Assembly (NCBI GenBank): GCA_029379385.1 | Contig: CM055606.1 | Span: 3,658,001-3,722,000 of the forward strand | Direction: 5' to 3' | Length of the DNA stretch: 64,000 nt | DNA from: Quillaja saponaria | Lineage: Eukaryota; Streptophyta; Magnoliopsida; Fabales; Quillajaceae | Part shown: positions 24,565 through 37,000 of the stretch, in pieces | Layout: every line of letters starts with the position of its first letter | How positions within the stretch are numbered: position 1 is the stretch's first letter | The notes under the pieces: model-generated | What the model saw: only the letters and a program-made list of their open reading frames with translations | Told to the model about the DNA's origin: nothing | Databases searched by the model: none | Translations under genes and position numbers: made by a program

Positions 24565-24940
24565 GATAGTGAAGATAGGTGATGAGAAAGGAAAAAGGAA
24601 ATTAAAGATTGCATGGAGGAGGGAGAAGGTTTGAAAAGATAAAATGAGAAAATTTGTGGTTTTAGAGAATTTAGAAGAGGATCACTTTTGAAGCTTTGAC
24701 AGCTTGAATGTGACAGTCTTGCATAAGAATTGGTGTTGTTTTTGCTGAAAAAGAAGGTTGACATTTGCTTTCATAAGACTCTGTTTGCTTAATTGTATGG
24801 TAAAGAGAGAAGGAGGCTTGTTTTAAGGTCTAGCGGATGCAGAGAGTGGGGAGAAATGTCGAGCATTCTCGTAGCATTGAAACTTCCTTTGCGTTCAAGG
24901 AACAAAGGGGGCCATTAAAAGCAGATTGTCAAACCTTCAA

Positions 24941-24950
24941 TTTTATATGG
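24941..24950 (-). promoter_or_regulatory. Possible TATA box of the CLE gene
   Basis: The minus strand reads CCATATAAAA, about 380 bases upstream of the CLE start codon. The distance would imply a long 5' UTR of about 345 bases, so this is tentative. Confidence 0.3.
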
Positions 24951-27610
24951 TTATTGGCATTGTCATTTGACCAAATCCAAAAAAATTAAGCACCCCTCTT
25001 TCTTTGCACCACATCTTATATTTCAATTTATAATTTGGAACCCAAATGGAATCCTAAATTAATTGTGAGAATAATTTATATATTATCATCGGCAACATAG
25101 TTTAAGCGAAATTATAGTTGTGTTTAAAACTCTTTTCTATGCCAGCCCCGAGTTCGACACCAAGACTCCCAATATCTAAGAATAATTCTTATACTTACAT
25201 CCCCACCATTCTTAAAACATCAAGCTCTTAAGACATTTTTGTGTGAAGGTAACCGAGTTGTTGATTGATTGGTAATTTATACTCCTGGCTTCATATGATG
25301 ACTTGTTTTTAAGATTTCTTGATCCTTAGTGCTCTTCTCATCAGTACTCACTGAAGATATGGAGGTGTGTTGTAATTTGCTCAGCCTAGTCATTTTACGA
25401 AGAAAAAAAAAGATGCCTTGGTCTGCAAGATTCTAGTGTTTAGAATGATAATTATAAGGTAGACATAATTTTAGAGAACATAGGTCTTTTTAATCTTGAA
25501 TTTGTACTTGTAAGAGGAAATATCCAATCAAATATTTTGTAATAGAATAAGATATATTTCATATTTCCTATTGACAATTCAAAGTTAATTTTAAATTATG
25601 GTTAAATATGAAATTAGAGTTAGACCGTATATAGTGTTATAATTTAATTATTTCATAAACTTACAAAACAAAATGTGGTTATTTTCCGAACACACATTTC
25701 ATGATGACTACTGTATAATTGGCAGGATTTCAGGCGATGCCAATCTGGACGACTTTAAGAAAGGAAGAAAACTTTGAAGAAAAGAAAAAAGAAAAAGTAA
25801 AAAATTACAATTTTTATTTCGTAATTTTATTATTATTTTTCAAACAGTAATATTTATTACGATGATTAATTATAATATTATTTATTATATTTTAACATGT
25901 ATTTTTAAAATACTCGTTAAATAATAATAATTTTGTCAATATATAAACTTTAATCCAAATACAAGTGCAATGATTAATTTATCATTTATTTGTAGAGTTT
26001 GAGTGTTTGATACTACAATGAAACTGGCCCTGACTAAGTTGTCAATGCTACATTAATTAAGAAATTTGCTAGACAATGTTGTATAAAAGATATTGTAGAA
26101 TATGTGTGTGGGTTGGAACACGGGAGAAAACATTTTCTTCATTTAGACTCTTCTCACTGTCTCTTTTTTCAATTGAAAAGCATTATTTATTTATTTTGGT
26201 ACGCGTATCAATCCAGCTCGAACCCCTTCCCAGAAGAATTTCTTCTGAAAATTTGTACCCTCTTCGCTTGCTTGTGATAATTGAATAACAGCAACATATA
26301 GACAGTTTAAGGAGATTTTGCCGGTATTTTCCAAGTACTCCAGCTTGTAAATACCAGCTCATAGCAGTGCACAATTACTTAGATCCTCCAAACAAAGATC
26401 CATAATAGTTGCTTGCTCTTACACAAGCTCCAAAGACAAGTTCAATTAATACGCATCTTTTTATTTGTATATCTTGGACAACTGAAATGACCTTTGAATA
26501 CCATTTTCTTGAATTCATTGCACATTCCTCCACGTTGAAGTTGGAGTTGTATTCTACAACTCTTTTTGAGCAACCCCTTTGTTCATTAGTTGAAATAGAC
26601 TCAGGAGAGTAGTTGGCCATCCCAAATATATGAAATTGATGATGACCAACTTGAACCTCAAAAGTCAACTACACACTAATCCTCTTTTCTTTAAACCACA
26701 TACACACCCACCAGATGCCCTAGTTTGGCCCATCTCAGTAGCATAATTCTGCAGTGTCTGACAAGTCAAGTATACAAACACTCGGCAACTAGACCATCAA
26801 ACTAGAACCGTTCAAGAAGATCCGATAGCAATGGATGATTACAACTCGTAAGGAGATAGAACTCTCAAGAAACAAAATAGAATGTAAAAGCTCCCCACTG
26901 ATTTCATTTACGGCCAAGCTATCCCCAGTCCCAACAGTTCAGTTTCAATCAGTAGTATACATATACTCATTAATATAACTTCAATAGAAGAAAAAGTTAT
27001 GCTACAAGAATGACAGGACAGTCAATCTGTTACAAGTTTACAATCAATTTATGAGTAACTAATTGATCATCTAAATAAGGTGGCAAGCAAGCAAGAGCAA
27101 TCCCACTGGACACTACTGAACTATTGTTAATTTTTTGGCTAATGGAAAAACAAACAATTTTCTGATGGAGTAACGTAACGTAACCCACACACCATCAGAC
27201 ACTCAGCAAATAATGGAGATGAAGGTAAGAAGGCAGATATGGCTATGATAGCTAAATCGTTTTTGGCAGCTGGTTTTTCCTTACACTTGTTGGTGAAAAA
27301 ACAAGGCTACCATTGGAAGAACAATCACTAATCAGCACCAATTGCTGCATATTGTTGATTTTAACAAAAAAACCAGTCTATTAGCACCAATGCAGGGAAC
27401 TGCAAACCAAGAAACATTCACATTTTATGAATCAACAGGAGGATTAAGGACGACTCTTCTTTAGTTTGAAGTGGTGGTGGGGGCTGCACACTGCAAGAGG
27501 CACATGAGTACTAACTATACAACACTCAAATAACTGGCCTCTGATTTATAAAAGCCTTACAGATTCAAAGTAGGTTACTCCATTAAATATGTCAAAAGAG
27601 GATTTGCACT
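24951..27610. other. Intergenic and probable 3' UTR of the TFIIE gene; no gene recognised
   Basis: No recognisable exon or RNA gene. The part just below 27611 is probably the 3' UTR of the TFIIE alpha gene. A 97-codon minus-strand frame at 26375-26668 (starting MTFEVQVGHHQFHIFGM) has a non-repetitive composition but resembles nothing I know and has no supporting context. Confidence 0.4.
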
Positions 27611-30600
27611 TCAGCCTTCCTCCCAGTCTATGTCATCGTCATCCTCTACCGAAGCATCAGCTTCAACATTCAAGTCATTGACCTTGTAATTTTCATTTGC
27701 ATTGCCTACATAAAACACAGTGGATTAAAATGGAACCACAGCAATGAACAATTAATTAAGTCACAAGAAACCCACAATATCTATCTATCTATCTATCTAT
27801 CTATATATATATATATATATATATCACTCCTAGGGGTGACATCCGAACCGAATTATTCGGATTTGGATTTGATTCAAATTATATTCGAATCTAAATTCGA
27901 ATTTTATTTAATATTTGAACTTGAATTCGAATTCGATATTCAATGAATAATTCGAATTCGAATTAGCATTTGAATTAATATTCGAAATAATATATGTTTT
28001 TATTAAAAAAATATATATAAATACCATTTTTTTTATCATTCTTTTTTACCAAAATACCCCTAAATATTCAAATTTGAATATTTGAAATTTTATTCGAATT
28101 CGAATCCGAATGTTCGAAATTCAATTCGAATTCGAATTTCAAATTAAGTTTGAATAAATATTCAAATTCAAGTACTGGAATTTGAATTCGAATAGTGCAC
28201 TATTTGAAGCTATTCGATTCTAATTTCACCCGTAATCACTCTTATCTAAAACATACAGAAAACATGTTTTTCTTCAATTTCATTCATTGACAATTGTATT
28301 CCTAGAAAAATACATGTAAAATTATCAAATGCAGATGCTCCTTTAAATCCGAATATTGACATCTTACAAATTCATATCTACATTCTGGGAGGTGGGGAGG
28401 GGGAATAACCTTTTCTGTAAGATAGCATTAACTAATGTAGACCAACATTGCTCAATGTATGTACAATTGTACAACACATTCTCAAATACTTGGAAAACAT
28501 GGGATCAATTAAGTGTTCGGTTTTTGCTAATGTTTAAATAATGATGACAAAAATTCCAGTTTAAAGTTTTCAGATTTTCTTATTGACAACAGAATGCTTG
28601 CTGTGACTTGCCTGGTACTGCTTTCAATAGCAGTTAATGTGGTATCATTTCCCAAAAATTCATTGCAATCTAAGCCCTTAGAAACCATTTTCTTCATGCA
28701 ACAAGATCAAAGTATTCCTTTTTTAATCACTGCAAATTTGTCATGCAAGCAAAATGCTTAGCCAATGTTATATGCACCATTCTCATGATGTCATTCCACT
28801 TTAGTGTAAAATGACTTATTTCCATAAGCATTACGAATCCTAAAATGACAATGGACAGAGCTGAATTCAAACAAATCTCAACATCCCAACTACTTGGTTG
28901 TTACTTAAATCAACTTATACCATTCAACACCATCAAAGCATTGGCTTCAGTGTCAACTATTGCTCTTTAGGGTTAGCATTTCCTTACCTCGTATCCTATC
29001 TTTATCTTGCATGATACTCGATTGTATCCTTAATTGTATTGGTCGGTTTAAGTGTCAACAATGGCTCTTTAGGGTCAGCATTTCCTAATCTATTATCCTA
29101 ACTTGCATGATACTTGATTGTATTCATAATTGCATTAGTCGGTTATTATTGCATACGGTCATATTTCAACAACTTCTCATTGTTTACCTCAAAGTTCTGT
29201 AACAAATCCACTTGATTTACAAATCGTGTCGTGTCCCCAGCCATTCTTTTGAAGAGGAAAAGAGGGAGGAGTTACTAGTTCAGCATGTAAAATCTTGCTT
29301 TCCCTCAAGCTTTTGCATAATTTGTTATTGACTTGTACCATGAAGTATGAGTTTGTTGAGCTTCTTTATGAAACATTTCCTTACCAGTATAGGCAACCAG
29401 AAAACACAACATGCCTCCTAAGTTTCCTTCTCCTTATGGAGAATCAATACATTAGCACAGTAATGCAAGAGCATGGAGGCATGAAACCCTCACCTCCACA
29501 ACCACACACATATGTTCCTAAAAAAAGAAATAAATGGAGGATGCTTTCACAACCTTAACTCCCATGATCTGTTAGTAAAATAAAATCTACCGGTACACAG
29601 TATTGAAATGTTATCTCGGATCGATGTGAATGGAGAAAAAAGATTCATATAGCCGACCCAAACTAGTTTGGGATTTAAGGTTTAGTTGAGTTGACACAGT
29701 ATTGATCACAATATAAGTACGTTTTACATCACATTTGCTAATTGTGACATCCTAGTTATGTCCATGTAATCATGCATGTTAAGGGCTCACCCGGTGCACA
29801 AAGTGCTCCCCGGCTATTGCGGGGGTAGGGGGAGGGTGGGCGCACATGTACGCAGCCTTTCCCTTACATTTCTGTAAAGAGGCTGTTTCCACGCCTCGAA
29901 CCCGTGACCTACAGGTCACCAAAGGAACAACTTTACCGTTGCGCCAAGGCTCGCCCTCGTAATCATGCATGTTCTCATTAGAAAATAAAACTAGCTTGCG
30001 TCTTGTTCTTCCTCTGACCTATCTTTGTCTTTAATTCATTTACAATGAAATCTGATTAGAAAAAACGCTAGGAAAACCAGCCTAGATATAACAAAGAAGC
30101 AACTTCTGGTGCACAAATGATGGAAGAATGCAAATACAAATCTATTTAATCTAGAATCCAGAATTTCCAAAAAAGAAATCCCCGTTGCATATGTAGGATA
30201 ACTTGACACCATGAAAACAAAGTCACGAGAGAATGGCACCTCAGTGCTTGCATAGGAATTCCTTAAGAATGTCTTTATCTTGGAACAAACATAGTTTTCC
30301 TAAGCCTACTTCTGATCCTCTAAAATTTCTTAAAACTATTACCAAGATGTCAAACAGGTAAGACCAAACTTAGAAACCTCATCAACTGACAATGTTTTGT
30401 GTACTCTACCAATATTAAAGTAAAATGTGCATTCAGTGTTGTGCTTCTCTCATTATGTCACGCTCACTTATAGTTTCCCCCCAATTTGGATTTCTGAGAT
30501 TTGACTAAAACCTCTCCATTACTGTCCATCAGTAGTCACAGTTCTCACTAAATGTTGTGTTTTGTCTTGTATATTGGGCTGGGCCAAAGTTTCCGTTGGA

Positions 30601-33600
30601 CACATCTTGTGTTTTTTCTTTTTATTGCTTTCATTTTCAGTTCTAGATTTCATCCTACTCTCGCTTCTGTTTAACACTAAAAGTTGCAGCCTTCTACTTA
30701 TTATGGTTTATGGAAACACTAGAGGGCAACGAGGGAAAGTTAGTATTTCTTAATGATGTTTGGCTCAGGTTGGGGGAATCAACAAGGGAACAGTTTAGGA
30801 TTTTCAGCATGATCAGTCATTGCTGCCATTCTAAGAGGATTCACTTTTTCTGTTGTGGAGCATAACCGGAGAATATCTTATGCTTTTCTGTTGGCAATTT
30901 TTTCTTTTTGCTCTCCCATTTATTTCAAAAGAAGATTGCTTAAGTTCCGGAATTTGAATATTAGTCTGCATAACTAATTAAATAAGGAGGTCATGACAGA
31001 AAAAACCAAATTAAAGGCTCAGTCTTGAAGTCTGCAGTGTGGAAAGTGAAAACAAATATTATTGATATTTACCTGCAACTGGAGCCTCCTCCCACTCAAC
31101 ATCATCATCTCCCTCATCATCATCACGTTTTGACTTCATGCCTACTTGACGATTTGAAGCAATTGTAGAAGGACCGTCAGAAACAGGCATAGTTGACATC
31201 TCCTGTTGTTTCTTTGCTGCTTCTTCCAGTTCTTGTTGCTTCTGAAGTAGTGCAGCATAATAAGCCTTAAAATACTCATCCTACAAATAATGTCAAAACA
31301 AAGTGAGATCTTTAGCAATTAGATCATTAGAAAGGAGGTACAGAGATCCCTATGAAAAATATCAAAACAGGACAGATAGCAAATAGTTCATCAATCAAAA
31401 ACGAACCTGTAGATTAGTCTTATCATCATTTTCAATCGTCGACTTTTTGTCATCTGAAAATTCTACAGATGTTGAATTTCCATCCATCTTTGCCTCCTGC
31501 TTAACCTCTCCAAGTTGTTCCTTTGTGAGATTCATCCCTTGTTTAATCATCCATGGTGGCAGAACTTTCTGAGATGCACCTTCAATTTCAGATTTAGTAT
31601 CCTCTCCTTTGCCTTCGGCCCCAGAAAATGCAACTTCAACCTGTCAACAGCCAACCATAAATCACATTCCCACCTCAGTCCCATGATCGGATCAAGGAAA
31701 TACTTAACAATGACACAGTGAATCTTATTCTATCCATTTTCATTTTCCGCTACAAGTGTGAATCTAAACCCACCCGTCCAAGTTCTATTGAATCACTCAA
31801 AGAGGAAAAATAAATTTTAAACAAAAACAATGATATTCAATTTTGGTTTCATTCTTAGCTCTTGATCCCCAAAATGACTCTTCATCATACTATATTTAGG
31901 AAACCAAGTATATTAATTGACAAGATTGTGATTTCTGAAAATGATATTCCAATTCCAGTGTCTCAAACCAGCCACCAAACCATGGCTTAAAAGGCCACAG
32001 GACAACGTTACCTTGGTGTCTCCAAGAAAAGGCATCGGTGTTCCACCATATCCCAGACCTTGAGAAGATTTGGATGGATCAAGGCCGCCAGCATCCCCAT
32101 TGGCAGCACGCCCAGCAGCACTTGCTCGAGCCTCCCATGCTTGAAGACTCCCAAACTCTGGAACAGGCAAGTCTTTTACCCGGTTGAGTTGTTCAACTAA
32201 AGGCTTAAGTTGTACCTGCATTCATCTCATTGTGTCAACTTAGAGGAGAACAAAGGCATGGAGTATGGCAAGCCAGCTCACAAAGAAAAGTTGGGAGTTG
32301 AACCAGCCAACTCGCAGAAAGATGACATGAAGTGCAACAGAAGTACCACAAGTAGCAAAAATGACATGTAGATCAATGGACAGACAAGCAACAGCAGCAG
32401 AAAGGTGAAGGCTTGTATCTGGCAAAATACAATGACATTATGACATAATGAAGAAATGCTCGTTGCTAACATGATTTCCGCATATCCACATCTAACCTTT
32501 TGCAAGTCCATCTTCGGAACATAGTGAATCCAGCAGAAAAAAGATCTAGATAACTAGCAGTTGTATTTCACTACTATCTTTGATATTAATTAATGTATAG
32601 TAACAGAGAATAAAATCAATACTATATTTGGCAAGTCACACACATGCACCTAACAGTTAATAACTGTACACAATTATCAATATACCAAAAGACAATAGCT
32701 AGACAAAAATCTAGCACTATCAAGTATGATGATCAACAATTGAATATTAGATTGCGAAGCAAAAATAAAAAAAAAGAAAGTGAAAAAGGAACAACGAAAA
32801 AACAACGGTTACAAATAGCATAAATTGACAATTCCAATTGTAGGAGGGAAACAGTCAGGTCAAAATTTCCTCTGAAAGACTAATGGTGAAGCCAGAAATT
32901 GTGACTATTAATTGCAGTTGGGGATTTTTAATTCAGTGTACAAGTTCTGATTTAGTAATTTGTGTAATACCAAAAACTACAAATTCTGAGTTGAAGTTAA
33001 AGATCCCTACATATAAAGTGATGGCCAGACTCTTACATTACAATATGTTAGATTAACTTAGCCAAAACTTGAACATTAACAACCACAAAGTCATCCCACC
33101 AGATTAAAATTTTGCCTGAGCTTGTTTCACACCAAAGCATTTTAAAAACCACAAATTTACATGGAAATGCCACTGAAAAAAAATAAAAATTAAATAGCTA
33201 ATATAAGTTGCTAAATTTTGAATAACAGCATGAACAACAAGCAATGTACTAAAGGATTATTGCTTTTTCAAGCATAAAGAGAAGACAAGAACAAAAACAG
33301 CATACTAAATTCATACTAGCACACAAACCTCCATTTTCTGAAGCATGTCCTTTAATTTTTCACGCCGTCTTCTTCTTGCGTTGTCATCTCCTTCTCCTTC
33401 TTGAGCAGCTAACTTGTCACTCTCTATCTCAAGTACACCATTACAGCTTTCACAATGGAAATCTTCATCTTCCATAGAAACCAACCGCAATGCATCCAAT
33501 GCATTATATCTAACCATTTTAAACACTCAATTTTATGGAAAATATGCGCATCCAAATGAAAATGTATGACATAAACTGTAACCCAGAATGATAGAACTGC

Positions 33601-35790
33601 AATGGGAATAGAGACCTTTTTCGACAGTTTGCACATGTATACTCTTGAATGGTGTTCTTGTTCTCCAATTCATCTTTCAACTTTTTCTTCATACGGTGCA
33701 GTCTGTACCTAACCACATCATATATCTGCAACACATTTTTGCTTTAAGGCTTTCTACAAATGGAGAAGCCAGAATTTGGTCGACAACCGATTAAATGATT
33801 AATCATGCAAACAAGCAAAAGAAAAAACAAAAAGTCATTTTCCCTCCTCCAACCAGTTAAATCAAAACATCCATTGATTAAGTTAGAATTGAAAACTCAA
33901 AAGGGAAAATGAGAAAGTGAGGCAGAAAAGAGAGACCTGCGCATAATCCAGACAACAGTAAGAATGTGTGTGCAGCTTAACTTTTTCCTCCCCCTCTTTT
34001 GTATGCTTTTGATCAGCTGTGGCAGATACAGCAGCACTATATATTTTTGCTCCCTTAGCTGTCTGTCACGAGTATTGGACAACACATTTCATGAGAAGAA
34101 AATACAATTTATAAAATAATTTTGAAAACATACTGATACAAATCCAAAAGTTAAACAATTAGATACACATATCGCCCATTTTGAGTTTTCTTTCGGCATC
34201 ATGGGCAAGTGTTTGGCAGAATATATTAACACTTCTTCGTGGATAGCATTATACCATACTTAATGGAAGCAGAAATAAATGTTAATAGTCTGGTACATTT
34301 TCCGTACCAGTATTCCAGTTTGTGTGGTTAGATCATTTCTACCAGTTTCTTTCCCCTCCTTTGCTTAATTCAGCCTTAACAAGCCCTGTCTTTTCCACTT
34401 CCTTGATATACAATGGTTTTCTTAAAGGAAAAAACAATATTTCAGTATTCAATTTTTTTTCTTTGTCTGCCAAGAGTATCCCTCTCTGCTTAGTTGTCAT
34501 ACTTCTTTCAGTGAATTATTTGCTGACATTTAGGAAGTCGTTTGCTGAAAAAGGAAAAAACATCCTATGCTTTGCTATTGATTACTACAGACAACTCAAT
34601 CTGCAAAATGTAAACTCTTCAAACACATGTTGCCAAATACAAAATATAATTTCATCTCAATATTTCTATGTAGTAAGTTCAACACTCTAAGATTGAGGAT
34701 TTTACACTTAGGCACTAAAATCACTATAAAAAATGTTTTGTAAATGTCTTATAAAAGACTAAATTTTGAGCATTTTTAGGTCTTACAATGGATAAATGAG
34801 CATATGAAACATGAAATTTATCAAAATGATGTGAGATGATGCATTAGCACAAATACATAATCATATAAGAATAAAAGACACCAAAGTAACGTTATAAGTA
34901 AGCTTAGCAACTTACTTCTCTCCTATGATCTCGCGTAACTAGCTTTTCTTCTTCAAAGAACCGCAAAGTTCGACGAAGTTGTTTTGTGTGCAGTTTTAAA
35001 TCCTTTGCAAAATCTTCTTCTCTAACCCATTGTCGTCTATAACAAAAGTTCAGCGAACAAAATCAACAGACATTAAGTGTAGCTTACTCCTTTTCAGTTA
35101 ACCTAAATCAACCAAGATAGTATTTTGTGTTGTTTCAAACCACCCCAAATCATTCAAACTCTAAATTCTATACCCAACACATAACTAAACACATTAATTC
35201 TATGATACAAATTACACACTCCTACTTCACAACCCACTTTTCCTACAACTAAAAGTAAATCAACTGGCTTTAATTTTTTTAAGAACAGCTACCATTCTCT
35301 CAATACTTTTCTACAGTATTCATATAGCTGTTGCAAATTGTATTATTTTGAGCTCATATTCCCTTCAATTTTCAAATTTTCACTTTTTTTTTATCAGACT
35401 TCCTTTAAATGACTCTAATAACATAATAAAGAAAACATGTCTTCGAGAACAGAAGAACAATGAAAAGGGTCCAACCTGGTGAGCGCATCAAGCACCACAA
35501 CAGCAATTCCTCTGTTATCACTCCTACCCGTTTTGGGCTGATTATCTCCTTTGGTTATGTCATCGTAGAAGGCCCTCGCTGCTAGTTTGACCAGCCTAGG
35601 CAGTCCATAAAAAAATCAAAAAGTGCCCATAATTGAAATCACACCCCAAAAAAGGGTAAAGAAGAAAAACAAAATCAGAAATAGCGATTCTTTGATTTTT
35701 GGATTAGAGATGACAATTAAAAAACGGGTAAGCCAAAACATTAATACAGCTCCGAAAGAATGTGTACTTATTGAAAGGTTCCATGCTCAT
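27611..35790 (-). CDS. Transcription initiation factor IIE subunit alpha (TFIIE-alpha), ten coding exons, 473 aa
   Basis: General transcription factor that joins the RNA polymerase II preinitiation complex and recruits and stimulates TFIIH. The exons, in order, are 35790-35768, 35595-35476, 35036-34916, 34062-33937, 33725-33616, 33509-33329, 32215-32012, 31640-31407, 31280-31073 and 27705-27611; all have GT-AG borders and the phases agree. Residues 1-90 form the winged helix (LVKLAARAFYDD; DNRGIAVVVLDALTR; LHTKQLRRTLRFFEEEKLVT). A zinc ribbon has C161, C164, C186 and C189 (CANC ... CESC). A basic coiled segment (ARRRRREKLKDMLQKME) and the LPVPEFGSLQAWEARA block follow. The C-terminus is acidic (DDDEGDDDVEWEE; EDDDDIDWEEG), the TFIIH-contacting type. 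Length and domains match plant orthologues of about 480 residues. The first exon has only 23 coding bases (MSMEPFN plus two bases). The last intron (27706-31072) holds a SINE, a hAT-type MITE and other repeats. Confidence 0.95.
27781..27824. repeat. (CTAT)n(AT)n microsatellite
   Basis: Six CTAT units followed by about ten TA units, in the last TFIIE-alpha intron, directly beside the hAT-type MITE. Confidence 0.9.
27831..28234. mobile_element. hAT-type MITE, 404 bp
   Basis: The element begins TAGGGGTGACAT and ends with the inverted counterpart ATTTCACCCGTA, so the ends pair imperfectly in the way of Ac-like hAT termini. ATCACTCC (27823-27830) and ATCACTCT (28235-28242) form an 8-bp target duplication with one mismatch, the hAT length. 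The inside is full of TTCGAATTCGAA-type palindromic motifs and codes for nothing. It lies within the last intron of the TFIIE-alpha gene. Confidence 0.8.
28951..29150. repeat. Tandem duplication, two units of about 100 bp
   Basis: The unit starting TGTCAACTATTGCTCTTTAG at 28951 recurs in diverged form at 29053 (TGTCAACAATGGCTCTTTAG). Both units contain the CAGCATTTCCT/TAGCATTTCCT, CTTGCATGATACT and GTCGGTT blocks. It lies in the last TFIIE-alpha intron. Confidence 0.75.
29640..29697 (+). mobile_element. SINE 3'-end fragment
   Basis: AGATTCATATAGCCGACCCA, followed by AACTAGTTTGGGATTTAAGG and a GTTGAGTTG tail, resembles the conserved 3' end of plant tRNA-derived SINEs (AGCCGACCCCA-CTAGTTTGGGA-TAAGGC-TTGTTGTTG, recalled from general knowledge). 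The 5' promoter part is missing. Confidence 0.6.
29781..29958 (-). mobile_element. Au-type SINE, full length, with perfect target duplication
   Basis: On the minus strand it starts CGAGGGCGAGCCTTGGCGCA and carries a tRNA-like A box (TTGGCGCAACGG) and B box (GGTCACGGGTTCGAGGC). The conserved Au-SINE stretches GGAAACAGCCTCTT and GGGAAAGGCTGCGTAC and the end GTGCACCGGG follow. It is flanked by a perfect 15-bp duplication, GTAATCATGCATGTT, at 29766-29780 and 29959-29973. At 178 bp it is about the usual full length. It lies in sense orientation inside the last TFIIE-alpha intron. The perfect duplication suggests a fairly recent insertion. Confidence 0.92.
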
Positions 35791-35960
35791 GATGGAGTCA
35801 AACTGGGAAGAAAGTTTGGATTCTAGTGAAATTTAAGTGGATCTTTAGTCTAATTGGTTGTCTCCGGAATCCGTTTTACTAGTTTGTTGGTTGGATTCAA
35901 CAGGGAAAAGAGAGGGAGAGATCAGCAACACCGATGGGCACTGCAAATTATGCAGTGAGC

Positions 35961-35974
35961 GATAAATATAGAAG
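35961..35974 (-). promoter_or_regulatory. Possible TATA box of the TFIIE-alpha gene
   Basis: The minus strand reads CTTCTATATTTATC, about 170 bases upstream of the start codon. It is the best TATA-like site nearby, but weak evidence alone in AT-rich DNA. Confidence 0.35.
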
Positions 35975-36284
35975 ACTCCATTTACAAGAACCCAATGCCC
36001 ACTGCCGTGTCACAACATACTAGATGGGCTTAGGGTTTCTTTCTTTTTCGCTTTTATTTATTTATTTATGTGAGCTATATAATTATTTTCTACTCATGCA
36101 ATACCCAATAAAAAAGATATATTTTTTCCAAATTAATGCTAATAAAAGTAAAACCATCTAAGAAAATATTTAGAGAACCCTATAATTTTGAGGCATAAAT
36201 GGTTTTGTTCACTCAAATTTACACACAAGAAGTGTGTTCTACATATTAATTTAGTTTAAATGTGTGAATAATTAATTACTTGTT

Positions 36285-37000
36285 AAGTGGTGTCCAAACG
36301 ATAAAGTAATTGAAAGTCCCTAATATATTTTTAGAACATTCATAGTGAACATCAACAACCTTGCTACCTCCAATACATGTTTGTTTTTTCGTTCTACAAC
36401 ATCATTATGAGTAGGGATATTAACACAAATTATTTGATAAATTATACCATGATCGCAAAATAGTTTTAAAATGATAGCTCAGTATACTCAGTACCATTAT
36501 CACCTTTTAAAATTTTAACTTTAGCATTAGCATTAAACTAAGTGAAAATCATCTTGGTAAAACATTTGAAAACATTGAAACACTTCATGATTTGAATGCA
36601 TCTGTTACACCTAGGTAGTTCGACTATAACAATAAACGAAGGTAACAAATCACATATAACTAGATAATAAGGCAATCATACTATGATCCAGACATCATAA
36701 TATATAAGTACAAATAGAGAAGTACTCTTAATATTCATTGGAGGATGAAAGGAGCATGTGTGTTTCACAAAATCATAAGCATCGCAAGTCAAATTGCTCA
36801 AGTACACTGCTTGAATAAATTAGAAAATATATTTCCTAAAACCAAAGGATAGGTGTCTTAAGTGACAATGCCACTGAACTAACTCTTGTAGAGAAGAAGT
36901 GGAAGAACTATTTAAAGAGCCTAACCACAAGTATAAGCTTTACATAAGATCCATGGATCATATTCCAACAAATACTGCCTATCGTGCTCTTTATTGTAAC
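36285..37000 (-). pseudogene. Ty1/copia fragment: GAG-pre-integrase and integrase
   Basis: Translating the minus strand gives, with several stops and frame changes, the pre-integrase motif WHCHLRHLSFG (near 36860), the catalytic LKGDNGTEYT (near 36500) and HNDVVERKNKHVLEVARLLM (near 36345-36400). These are hallmarks of the copia integrase region. I recognise no LTR, gag or reverse transcriptase next to it. The motifs belong to a different copy from the element at 37901-42762, which has its own integrase. Confidence 0.8.

Noticed and set aside
26375..26668. 97-codon minus-strand frame beginning MTFEVQVGHH
   Set aside because: Unrecognised, overlapped by a plus-strand frame, and no promoter or conserved motif; kept only as a remark in the intergenic entry.
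27831..28234. Palindromic TTCGAA-rich segment considered as an enhancer or origin-like region
   Set aside because: The 8-bp duplication and terminal repeats show it is a transposon.
29781..29958. tRNA-like A and B boxes considered as a tRNA gene
   Set aside because: Only the promoter boxes resemble a tRNA; the conserved downstream Au-SINE body and target duplication identify a SINE.
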